Source: Casp-actino8 sp001510455 (lineage in GTDB: Bacteria > Actinomycetota > Acidimicrobiia > Acidimicrobiales > Ilumatobacteraceae). Taken from it: a DNA stretch of 55,752 bases. Location: the NCBI GenBank assembly GCA_027592035.1, contig JAQCIK010000015.1, positions 1-55,752 of the forward strand, in the 5' to 3' direction. Below, one piece after another: positions 39,989 through 47,979 of the stretch. Every line of letters starts with the position of its first letter. Positions within the stretch are counted from its first letter, which is position 1. Under the pieces are notes generated by a model. The model made no database searches, had not been told where the DNA came from, and was given only the letters and a program-made list of their open reading frames with translations. Made by a program: the position numbers and the translations under genes.

Positions 39989-42900
39989 CTACCTCCAGTT
40001 CCTGGCGAGACTTCTCGACCCATACGGTGAATTTTCCTCACCAGATCCGCGTAATGGGGCGAGGTGATCGGCGACGATGTTGACCACACCCTCGGTGCGT
40101 TGCAGGCTCCCTCGCACCAAAAGTGACGACGCCCCGCGAGCCGTGGCTCGAAATCGCTTCCAACACCCCACCGACACCACGACGTTGATGAGTCCGGTCT
40201 CGTCCTCCAGATTCATGAACGTGGTGCCCTGGGCCGTACCCGGACGCTGACGGTGGGTGACGACTCCGGCCACCCACACCCGTTCGGCATCGATGGTGGC
40301 CAGACGATCGGCGGTGACCACCCCGAGTTCGTCGAGACGGGCACGTACGAACTGTGTGGGATGTCCGGTGGGTGCGATACCGGTGGCCCACAGATCGGCG
40401 ACGGCCTCGTCGATCGGTTCCATTCCCGGAAGTCGCGGTGGACTGGCCGCCGTGAGCACTCCCTCGAGGCGATCGTGACGGGAATCGGAGGCTGCACCGG
40501 CCGCCCACAACGCCTCGCGACGACCCACACCCAAGCATTGAGTGAACGCGCCGGCGGTCGAGAGTGCTTCCACGTGTTCTCGGGAGATCGATGGAACCCG
40601 TCGAACGAGATCTTCGATCGATGCATAGGCGCCGTTCTGCTGGCGCTCGTCGACGATCGACGTGGCCAATTCGGAACCGATACCGCGTACCTCACCGAGA
40701 CCGAGGCGAACGGCGAAACGTCCATGACTCTCGACGCACGGTTCGAGCGTGGCGCCACGACCGGATGCCGTCAGATCGGGAGTGCGAACCACGACCCCGT
40801 GTCGCCGGGCGTCCTGGGCGAGTGAATGGGGACTCCAGAAACCCATCGGCTGTGCGTTCAACAAACCGGCGTAGAAGGCCGCCGGATGATGTAACTTCAA
40901 CCATGACGACGAGTACACGAGATAGGCGAACGACACCGAGTGACTCTCGGGGAATCCATAGTTCGCGAAAGCCGCCATCTTGTCGAAGATTTCATCGGCG
41001 ATCGAACCGACGATCCCACGTTCGGCCATACCGGCGTACAGGCGATCGCGAAGGCGTCGCATACGTTCGGCACTGCGCTTCGACCCCATGGCCTGACGCA
41101 GCTGATCGGCTTCGGATGGCGTGAAACCGGCGACGTCGATCGCCATTTGCATGAGCTGCTCCTGGAACAACGGGACTCCGAGGGTCTTGCCGAGACTGTT
41201 CTCGAGCAGAGGATGCAAATAGGTGATCGGCTCCTGACCATTACGTCGACGGATGTAGGGGTGTACCGATCCACCCTGAATGGGTCCGGGTCGGATGAGC
41301 GCGACCTCCACCACCAAGTCGTAGAAACGACGCGGTTTGAGCCGAGGCAGTGTGGCCATCTGAGCACGCGACTCGATCTGGAACACACCGACCGTGTCGG
41401 CTCGGCACAACATGGCGTACACGTCGTCGTCCTGTGGGAGTGTCGCCAGATCGAGTTCGATTCCTTCGACCTCGCGTACGAGATCGACTGCGCCGTGCAG
41501 GGCCGACAACATACCGAGTCCGAGAAGGTCGAACTTCACGAGCCCGGCCGCTGCGCAGTCGTCCTTGTCCCACTGCAACACACTGCGATCGCGCATGGTG
41601 GCCCACTCGACCGGACACACCTCGATCACCGGTCGATCGCAGATCACCATTCCGCCCGAATGAACACCGAGATGACGTGGCATGTCTTCGACGCGTGTCG
41701 CCAATTCGAGAACGTCGGTCGGAATGCTGTGATCGGGCCGTCCGTCCGGGCCGGTCTGCTCGACCACCTTTTGTACCCGCCCCCATCGATCGATCTGTTT
41801 CGACCAGGCGTCCTGTTGACCAGGGGCATATCCGAGAGCGCGTGCCATGTCGCGTACGGCCGAACGAGCGCGATACGTGATCACGTTGGCGACTTGGGCC
41901 GTGTGATGCCGGCCGTAACGCTCGTACACGTATTGGATGACCTCTTCGCGTCGACCGCTCTCGATGTCGAGATCGATGTCGGGTGGCCCGTCTCGTTCCG
42001 GGGACAGGAATCGTTCGAAGAGCAGACCGAGCGACACCGCATCGGCCTTCGTGATACCGAGCGAATAACACACGGCGCTGTTGGCCGCACTACCTCGACC
42101 CTGGCAATAGATGTCGGAACGTGCGCAGAACTGCACGATGTCCCACACCACGAGGAAGTAGCCGGCGAAACCGAGTGCCTCGATGACCGACAACTCGTGG
42201 TCGACGGCGCGCCAGGCTCGCGCCCGCAGACTCAGATCTTCACCCGCTGCGGGTCGGTGACCGTAACGACGGACCGCCCCGTCCTCGGCCAGACGACGCA
42301 AGAACTGCATCTCGGTCAACCCGTCGGGGCACGGATACGGGGGAAGACGAGGAGCGACGAGGGAGAGATCGAAGGCTGCCGCCCGACCGATCTCGGCTGC
42401 GGCTTCGACCACTCCGGGATAGCGAGCGAAGCGCCGACTCTGCTCGTCACCACTGCGTAGGTGGGCGGCCCCCGACACCGCCGCCCACGGGTCGGCGTCG
42501 CTCAGACTCGACCGCCGTCGCACGGCGGCCAGAGCCGAAGCCAGACGGCGACCGGTCGGTGATGCGTAACGAACATCGGTCGCTGCGATGCACTGCACGT
42601 CGTGACGCGCCGCCATTTCGGCCAAGGCGTCGTTGCGGGCCGAGTCGAGCGGATCGCCTTGATCCCACAGTTCGATCACCACACGGTCACGTCCGAAGAC
42701 GTCGACGAGATCACGAAGTTCACGAGTCGCCGCGCTCGGGCCATGGTCGGTGAGCGCGCGCGGCACGACTCCATCGTGCGTACCGGTGAGGACCCACCAA
42801 TGACCGCGCCCTTCCGCAGCCAGATCGGCGATCGTGCAACGTGGCTCGTTCTTCGATCCGTTCAGCTGCGCCAGACTGACGGCACGAGCGAGACGCGCGT

Positions 42901-43312
42901 ATCCCGTCGGACCATCGGCGAGCACGACGAGTTGTCGTTCACCTTTGGTGTGTTGCACGACGAGTTCGGCGCCGAACACCGTCGGCAAGCCGACATCGCG
43001 TGCCGCTTCGGCGAATCGCACGATGCCGTACAGCCCATTGCGATCGGTGAGAGCCAGAGCGGTGAGATCGAGTCGATCGGCTTCGGCCACCAGTTCATCG
43101 GGGTCGGATGCCCCGTCCAGGAACGAGAAGTTGGAGTGACAGTGCAGCTCGGCGTACGGCACACGGGAACGAACCCGAGGCATCGCCGGCGGCCCAGGGG
43201 GACGGGGTACGACCGGAGCCGATCCCTGATGGGATCGTCCGGACAGACGGGCCTCGAGTTCGGCCCACGTGGACGGACCCTGCATACCCCAGGACTGGCT
43301 CGCTCGTACCAT
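39989..43312 (-). CDS. dnaE2: Error-prone DNA polymerase DnaE2
   Basis: C-family polymerase for mutagenic translesion synthesis with ImuA' and ImuB, 1107 aa. After a short N-terminal tail the PHP domain opens YAELHCHSNFSFLDGASDPD near residue 53. The polymerase active site includes PPDIDLDIESGRRE near residue 445, and the C-terminal OB domain has VWVAGVVTHRQRPGT. No tau-binding extension is present, as usual for DnaE2. ATG at 43312 is 6 bases after TAACGT (43319-43324). A perfect LexA box sits directly upstream in the promoter spacer, so expression is SOS-controlled. Confidence 0.96.
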   Translation of the reverse strand: MVRASQSWGMQGPSTWAELEARLSGRSHQGSAPVVPRPPGPPAMPRVRSRVPYAELHCHSNFSFLDGASDPDELVAEADRLDLTALALTDRNGLYGIVRFAEAARDVGLPTVFGAELVVQHTKGERQLVVLADGPTGYARLARAVSLAQLNGSKNEPRCTIADLAAEGRGHWWVLTGTHDGVVPRALTDHGPSAATRELRDLVDVFGRDRVVIELWDQGDPLDSARNDALAEMAARHDVQCIAATDVRYASPTGRRLASALAAVRRRSSLSDADPWAAVSGAAHLRSGDEQSRRFARYPGVVEAAAEIGRAAAFDLSLVAPRLPPYPCPDGLTEMQFLRRLAEDGAVRRYGHRPAAGEDLSLRARAWRAVDHELSVIEALGFAGYFLVVWDIVQFCARSDIYCQGRGSAANSAVCYSLGITKADAVSLGLLFERFLSPERDGPPDIDLDIESGRREEVIQYVYERYGRHHTAQVANVITYRARSAVRDMARALGYAPGQQDAWSKQIDRWGRVQKVVEQTGPDGRPDHSIPTDVLELATRVEDMPRHLGVHSGGMVICDRPVIEVCPVEWATMRDRSVLQWDKDDCAAAGLVKFDLLGLGMLSALHGAVDLVREVEGIELDLATLPQDDDVYAMLCRADTVGVFQIESRAQMATLPRLKPRRFYDLVVEVALIRPGPIQGGSVHPYIRRRNGQEPITYLHPLLENSLGKTLGVPLFQEQLMQMAIDVAGFTPSEADQLRQAMGSKRSAERMRRLRDRLYAGMAERGIVGSIADEIFDKMAAFANYGFPESHSVSFAYLVYSSSWLKLHHPAAFYAGLLNAQPMGFWSPHSLAQDARRHGVVVRTPDLTASGRGATLEPCVESHGRFAVRLGLGEVRGIGSELATSIVDERQQNGAYASIEDLVRRVPSISREHVEALSTAGAFTQCLGVGRREALWAAGAASDSRHDRLEGVLTAASPPRLPGMEPIDEAVADLWATGIAPTGHPTQFVRARLDELGVVTADRLATIDAERVWVAGVVTHRQRPGTAQGTTFMNLEDETGLINVVVSVGCWKRFRATARGASSLLVRGSLQRTEGVVNIVADHLAPLRGSGEENSPYGSRSLARNWR

Positions 43313-43323
43313 GACGAGACGTT

Positions 43324-43341
43324 ATCGAACATATGTTCGAT
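43324..43341. promoter_or_regulatory. LexA (SOS) box of dnaE2
   Basis: An 18-base perfect palindrome centred on CGAACATATGTTCG (43326-43339), the actinobacterial/Gram-positive LexA consensus. It lies between a TTGTGT -35 and the TAACGT -10 of dnaE2 (18-base spacer). Confidence 0.9.
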
Positions 43342-43364
43342 CACACAAGGGGCCGTCTCTCCCC

Positions 43365-43398
43365 TTACTGATGGCAAAAACTTACTGGTGGCAAAAAC
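43365..43398 (+). repeat. Tandem 17-bp direct repeat
   Basis: TTACTGATGGCAAAAAC (43365-43381) is followed immediately by TTACTGGTGGCAAAAAC (43382-43398), 16 of 17 bases equal. It is A-rich against the background and lies between dnaE2 and the PLP-enzyme gene. CCACCAGAA follows at 43421-43429. Confidence 0.8.
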
Positions 43399-43433
43399 GT
43401 GCGAAACAGGTGACGATTCCGCCACCAGAACGC

Positions 43434-44600
43434 CTAAGCGAGGGCGTGGGAGACGTCGGCCATGACGTCATCGGTGTGCTCGAGACCGCAGCTCATGCGC
43501 ACCGTGCCCGGGGTGATCCCGGCCGCCGCCAGCTCCTCGGGCAGGAGTCCGGCGTGAGTCGTGGACGCTGGATGCGTCACCAGGGTCTCGGGGCCACCCA
43601 TCGACGTGGCCTGCCGACACAGCCGCACCGAATCGACGAAACGAGCTCCGGCGTCGAAGCCATCGGCCAGCTCGAACGAGAGCACTCCCCCGAAGCGCTG
43701 GTACTGCCGCTGACCGAGTTCGAATTGGGGATGCGACTCGAGACGCGGGTGTCGCACCCACGACACCGCAGCGTGTGATTCGAGCATCCGCCCCACCGCC
43801 ATCGCCGTCTCTTCCTGCTGACGCAGACGAGGTCCGAGGGTTCGCAGACCGCGAAGACCGTTCATGGCGTCGAACGGTGACGCGCACGCGCCTTGCAACA
43901 CCGCGAATCCCCACAGCGCATCGATCAGGTCACGTTCACCGGTGACCACACCCAACGTGGCGTCGTTGTGTCCGGCCATGGCCTTGGTGGCCGAATGGAT
44001 CGTCAGTTGCACGCCGTGATCGAGTGGCCGAACACCGAGCGGTGTGGCGAGAGTCGAGTCGACCGCCGTGATCGGTCCCGAGATCGCGCCCAATTCGTCG
44101 AGATCGACGAGATCGAGAAGTGGATTGGCCGGAGTCTCGGCGAGCACGAGCATCGTGCGACCCGGAATCACGGCCTCGGCGAAAGCACCCGGTCGCGTGG
44201 CGTCGACGAACGTGACGTCGATCCCGAAACGAGGACACACACCGGCCAGCAGCTGAGTGGTTCCGCCATAGGCCTGCTTCTGGGCGACGACATGGTCGCC
44301 TTTGCTGCACAGACCGAGCACCACACCGGCGATCGCACCCATTCCGGACGCGAACGCACGCGCCGCCTCGGCTCCTTCGAGTTCGGCCACCGCCTCCTCG
44401 AACGCGTTGACCGTGGGGTTGCCGTGACGGCTGTAGAACTCGGCCGCCTGTGACGAGTGCGCCAGGCGACGACCATCGGCGAGGGAGTCGATCTCGTAGG
44501 TCGTGGATGCCCACAGCACCGGAGCCAGGGCCCGAACACCCGGGGGGCGGCCACCGCGGACCGCGCGGGTCTCCGGTCGGGGTTCGTCGGCCGAGGTCAT
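43434..44600 (-). CDS. Cys/Met-metabolism PLP-dependent enzyme (cystathionine gamma-synthase/lyase type)
   Basis: A 388-aa fold-type I PLP enzyme for gamma-replacement or elimination on sulfur amino acids. Family signs: YSRHGNPTVNAFEEAVAELE, FASGMGAIAGV, AYGGTTQLL, and SATKAMAGHND with the PLP lysine. The C-terminal GGPETLVTHPAST motif is typical. The usual catalytic Tyr of lyases is not obvious, so synthase, lyase or methionine gamma-lyase cannot be separated. ATG 44600 is preferred over TTG 44612. Its presence between mutagenesis genes may be chance. Confidence 0.9.
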   Translation of the reverse strand: MTSADEPRPETRAVRGGRPPGVRALAPVLWASTTYEIDSLADGRRLAHSSQAAEFYSRHGNPTVNAFEEAVAELEGAEAARAFASGMGAIAGVVLGLCSKGDHVVAQKQAYGGTTQLLAGVCPRFGIDVTFVDATRPGAFAEAVIPGRTMLVLAETPANPLLDLVDLDELGAISGPITAVDSTLATPLGVRPLDHGVQLTIHSATKAMAGHNDATLGVVTGERDLIDALWGFAVLQGACASPFDAMNGLRGLRTLGPRLRQQEETAMAVGRMLESHAAVSWVRHPRLESHPQFELGQRQYQRFGGVLSFELADGFDAGARFVDSVRLCRQATSMGGPETLVTHPASTTHAGLLPEELAAAGITPGTVRMSCGLEHTDDVMADVSHALA

Positions 44601-44741
44601 CGCAACAGTCAACCAAGCCCGAACCCGACCGAGCGGACGAATTTCGCCAAAAAGCGCGAGATGGCCTCACCCCCCGGCTCATGACCAGTGCCACCGCCGG
44701 TGGCCGTGCCGAACCGGCACGACCGCGAAACGAGGACCGCC
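44601..44741. other. Intergenic region with small hairpin
   Basis: Divergent region between the PLP enzyme and the OmpR-like regulator. It holds a GTGCCG/CGGCAC stem with a 3-base loop in the regulator's leader, and a GAGG ribosome site 6 bases before ATG 44742. I see no clear -10 for either gene and no known operator. Confidence 0.5.
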
Positions 44742-45545
44742 ATGACCCTGCACGAAATCCGACCGAACCGCTCCCGACAGCATTCGACGCGCGATGCGAC
44801 CGAACGACGCATCCTCGTCGCACTGTCGCACCCGTCCGATCGACGCTCGATCGAGCTCGCCCTCGACCGCGTCGGACTCGCCGTTCGATCAACGGCTGAC
44901 GAGTCGACGACATCGATCATGCTCACGTCCTACGAGCCCGATGTCGTGTTGATCGATGCGCGTGAGGTGTATCCGGCCGTGACACCGCTCGCCACTCGGC
45001 TTCGTGAAACGTCACGGGTCGGTGTGGTGGTGATCGGCGGGAACAGTCGCGATCAGCGGCTCGCCGCCTTGCGTTTCGGCGCCGACGACGTGCTGCCCAC
45101 CGACACCGCTGCCGACGAGATCGCACTGCGATGCACCAACATCGCCGCACGTGTCTCGTGCAACGAGAGCGTGGCAACACCCCCCGTCGAGACCTTGCGA
45201 ACCTTCGGACCACTCGTGGTCGACGTCAATCGACGCCAGATTCACGTGAACGGACATCTGGTTCCGTCGACTCGACTCGAATTCGATCTGTTCGCTCGTA
45301 TCTGCCGCACTCCGGATCAGGTGGTGACCCGCGTCGAACTCATCGAATCGGTGTGGGGTCCGAACTGGTTCGGTGACAGTCACGTGGTCGACGTCCATCT
45401 GTCGAATCTGCGGCGCAAACTCCGCCAACGATGCGCAGCCGTCGACTACTGGCACACGGTCCGCGGGGTGGGCTTCCGACTCTCGGACGATCTGAACACG
45501 AGTACCGACGAACGAGCCGGAGCACTCGTACGTCGCGCCGGCTGA
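44742..45545 (+). CDS. OmpR-type winged-helix regulator with atypical receiver
   Basis: A 267-aa protein. The receiver-like domain (about 25-145) has the strand that carries phospho-Asp (VVLIDAR), but the acidic pair normally in ILVVDDD is replaced by ILVALSHPSD, and the conserved Lys before the last loop is Thr (VLPTDTAAD). Phosphorylation is thus doubtful. The winged helix follows (VVDVNRRQIHVNG, then HVVDVHLSNLRRKLRQR, GVGFRL). No histidine kinase is adjacent. ATG 44742 has GAGG upstream. Confidence 0.87.
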   Translation: MTLHEIRPNRSRQHSTRDATERRILVALSHPSDRRSIELALDRVGLAVRSTADESTTSIMLTSYEPDVVLIDAREVYPAVTPLATRLRETSRVGVVVIGGNSRDQRLAALRFGADDVLPTDTAADEIALRCTNIAARVSCNESVATPPVETLRTFGPLVVDVNRRQIHVNGHLVPSTRLEFDLFARICRTPDQVVTRVELIESVWGPNWFGDSHVVDVHLSNLRRKLRQRCAAVDYWHTVRGVGFRLSDDLNTSTDERAGALVRRAG

Positions 45546-45550
45546 CCGAT

Positions 45551-45595
45551 CGAGACGTCGGCAATCGAGACGTCGGCAGGCGAGACGTCACCGGT
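45551..45595 (+). repeat. 15-bp tandem repeat carrying GACGTC
   Basis: CGAGACGTCGGCA plus two bases repeats at 45551, 45566 and, partly diverged, 45581. Each copy has the palindrome GACGTC at a 15-base spacing. It lies between the stops of the convergent regulator and imuB genes and enters the imuB 3' end. Confidence 0.7.
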
Positions 45596-47207
45596 ACTCA
45601 CTGACGATCGTCCACTGGCCGTTCTCGAGCCAGATCCCGTAGGCATCGGGACCTCGCTCTCCGGCGAGTACGAACTGAAAACGAGCCGCCCGCCGTCGTT
45701 GCGACGTCCACCACTTCTCTTCGAACGGCCACGGACCGGCCCAAGCCACGACTCGCCTCTCGTCGCGGCCGATGAGCACGCGTGCGGGTACAGCGCTCAT
45801 GAGTCCTCGTCCGTTCACGGTGACGCGCCGACCGTCGGCGTCGACGACGTCGATCGGACAGGGTTCGGGACGCACCAACGACGGTGCCGGTGCCGGAAGC
45901 GCTCCCGGCCACGGTGACGGATCAGCAGGTCGCGCGATCAAGCGTCGGTCGTCGGCCCCGAGCGATGCGAAGGGGACGAGTTCGAACTGGTCGTGCGGAT
46001 GACGCCCACCCCGCCACGACGCGAGAGTCACGGCATCGGGACCGAGCAGTCCGACGAGACGTGTCATGGCACGGGTCGCCGTGTCATCGGCCCGCGTGCG
46101 TTCACCCCAGAAGCCTCGCTGTTGTGCACTGTCGTGACGCACGTCGGTCGGAGCGAGCGACAACGAAGTGATACCGGCCGACGGAGGATCGTCACCGTCG
46201 ATCCAACCAGTGAGCTGCCAGCGAACCCGATCGACGATCGCTGAGCACGTGAGGCCGTCGGCATGAACCCACGCACGCGACGACCGTTCACCGTGTTCGG
46301 ACTCGATGTCGACGACGAGGCGTGTGCACACCAGACCGCGATCGGACAACGACGCATCGATCGTGTCGGCCAGGGACTTGGCCGCGAACACCACGTGATC
46401 GACCTGACCGATCGGATCCTCGAACTCTCGTGACACCGAGAGGTCGTCGGGAGGAGCCTCGGCTGCCGGAGGTGTGTCGTCGGTGCCGGTGACCACACGG
46501 AACAGACCCTCACCCCACCGACCGAAACGATCGGACAACTGCACCGATGTGAGTGCTGCCACGTGACCGAACGTCCCGAGACCGAGACGTCGGAGCAGAT
46601 CGACGACCTCGGGATCGGCTCCGATGGTCGGAACGAGAGCTGACACCGGGTGGGGGGCGAGGAACTCGCGCGTGGACGACGAGGGCACCACCACCGGCCG
46701 TCCGACCGCGATCGATCGACGGGCAGCGAGCATGGCCGCCACTCGTCCGTCGGCGATCCCGACCCCGATCGCCGCGACACCGTGGGCTCGATTCAGCGCA
46801 CCAACGGCGAGTTCGAGCAATCGCTCGGCCAGACGTTCGTCCCCACCGACGTAACGCGACGGCCCACGGGTGGCCATGAGAAGTCGACCCGACTCCTCGA
46901 CGTCGACGAGTGGGACCAGATCACCGACGGCCCGCACCACCGGTTCGAAGAAGCGCGCGTCACGATCGGTGTCGTGCGGTACGAGGACGAGATGCGGACA
47001 TGCACCCTGTGCTTCACGTCGAGTCTGGCCCACTCGCACCCCGTCACGTGACGCAGCGATCGAACAGGCCTGCACCCGTCGGGCGTGTACCACGGCAAGA
47101 GGTGCATCCGGATCGAACTGTGGTCCGCGACCGAGCGAACCAGCCAGGACGGCCGCCGTGACCGACCAGTCGGCACACCAGACGACGGCACACCGCGGTG
47201 GAGTCAT
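45588..47207 (-). CDS. imuB: ImuB, inactive Y-family polymerase homologue
   Basis: Non-catalytic Y-family protein that links DnaE2 to the beta clamp and ImuA' in SOS mutagenesis, 539 aa. The N-terminus CAVVWCADWSVTAAV replaces the DxD metal start of active Y polymerases, and the SxDE motif is missing. The helix-hairpin region (LRRLGLGTFGHVAAL) and little-finger region (SVSREFEDPIGQVDHV) are present. The C-terminal 150 residues are ImuB-specific. ATG at 47207 overlaps the ImuA' stop as ATGA. Confidence 0.93.
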   Translation of the reverse strand: MTPPRCAVVWCADWSVTAAVLAGSLGRGPQFDPDAPLAVVHARRVQACSIAASRDGVRVGQTRREAQGACPHLVLVPHDTDRDARFFEPVVRAVGDLVPLVDVEESGRLLMATRGPSRYVGGDERLAERLLELAVGALNRAHGVAAIGVGIADGRVAAMLAARRSIAVGRPVVVPSSSTREFLAPHPVSALVPTIGADPEVVDLLRRLGLGTFGHVAALTSVQLSDRFGRWGEGLFRVVTGTDDTPPAAEAPPDDLSVSREFEDPIGQVDHVVFAAKSLADTIDASLSDRGLVCTRLVVDIESEHGERSSRAWVHADGLTCSAIVDRVRWQLTGWIDGDDPPSAGITSLSLAPTDVRHDSAQQRGFWGERTRADDTATRAMTRLVGLLGPDAVTLASWRGGRHPHDQFELVPFASLGADDRRLIARPADPSPWPGALPAPAPSLVRPEPCPIDVVDADGRRVTVNGRGLMSAVPARVLIGRDERRVVAWAGPWPFEEKWWTSQRRRAARFQFVLAGERGPDAYGIWLENGQWTIVSEYR

Positions 47208-47941
47208 GACACCACGCGCAACCTGACGGCCGAATCGCCGACGATGTTCTCTGCGACGTCTGCGGTGTCACTTTCTTCACTCGCGGGGTGAACCTCTTCG
47301 AGTCGTCCGCTCGGACCGGGAAGCCAGACGTCGCATCGGGTCGGGCGATCTCCACGACCGTGGCGATGGCGGCGGCCGTCGACACCGATACTCACGCGGC
47401 GCGCACACAACCGACCGTGACCGTCTCCGATTCCGTTCCACGAATGCACATCGGTGTCGACGCACAGATCGGCCGATACGAGTCGCGTGTGATCGACCAC
47501 GATGCACACCGCACCACGCGACTGCAGACGACTCGTGAAGCGTCGAACCAACGACGGAGCCAACGATGACACGAAATCGGCCGAGGTGACGACGATGTCG
47601 AAGCCGTCGACGAGAGCGCCGAGCACATTGGCCGGATCGGCTCCGACACGAAACGGATCGTCGACGAACACGGTGCGATCGAGGACCACACCCATGTCGG
47701 CGGCGGCGAGCACACCGAAGAATGGCGCCCCCACGACGGCCACCCACGATCCGCGCTGAGTGGGCGCGACGAGAAGGGCGATCGCACACGACATGGACGC
47801 CGGACCGGTACACATCACGGTCTGACCGCGAACCAGACCCGATCCGACGACCGGCGCGAGCACGGGATGCACCGGCACGGTGCGTTCATGAGCGAACGTG
47901 AGTGGCTGAGCGGCGAGGGCGGTCGAGGGAATCGAGGCCAT
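47204..47941 (-). CDS. imuA': ImuA', RecA-like mutasome protein
   Basis: A 245-aa RecA-fold protein, partner of ImuB and DnaE2. The nucleotide-binding loop is degenerate (CTGPASMSCAIAL), and IVVTSADFVSSLAPSLVRRFTSRLQSRGA is typical of the RecA core. ATG at 47941 stands 6 bases after TACAGT (47948-47953), and a LexA box within a 34-base palindrome lies over the promoter. imuA' and imuB form an SOS operon, preceded 38 bases upstream by the end of the B12-regulator gene on the same strand. Confidence 0.9.
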   Translation of the reverse strand: MASIPSTALAAQPLTFAHERTVPVHPVLAPVVGSGLVRGQTVMCTGPASMSCAIALLVAPTQRGSWVAVVGAPFFGVLAAADMGVVLDRTVFVDDPFRVGADPANVLGALVDGFDIVVTSADFVSSLAPSLVRRFTSRLQSRGAVCIVVDHTRLVSADLCVDTDVHSWNGIGDGHGRLCARRVSIGVDGRRHRHGRGDRPTRCDVWLPGPSGRLEEVHPASEESDTADVAENIVGDSAVRLRVVS

Positions 47942-47944
47942 GTG

Positions 47945-47978
47945 CCGACTGTATCGAACAGGTGTTCGATACAGTCGG
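47945..47978. promoter_or_regulatory. 34-bp palindrome with LexA box of imuA'-imuB
   Basis: CCGACTGTATCGAACA (47945-47960), GG, TGTTCGATACAGTCGG (47963-47978): 16 of 16 bases symmetric. The core CGAACAGGTGTTCG is a LexA box. TACAGT occurs in both arms; the minus-strand copy is the imuA' -10. It begins one base after the stop codon of the upstream B12-regulator gene, so the RNA could also form a stem as a terminator. Confidence 0.88.
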
Positions 47979-47979
47979 G

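Noticed and set aside
40940..42460. 506-codon open frame on the plus strand inside dnaE2
   Set aside because: Antisense to a well-conserved polymerase, low-complexity composition typical of shadow frames, no start signal.
44659..44682. Seven-codon frame ahead of the OmpR-like regulator
   Set aside because: No promoter hexamer or ribosome site, and the overlapping ATG leads into a shadow frame.
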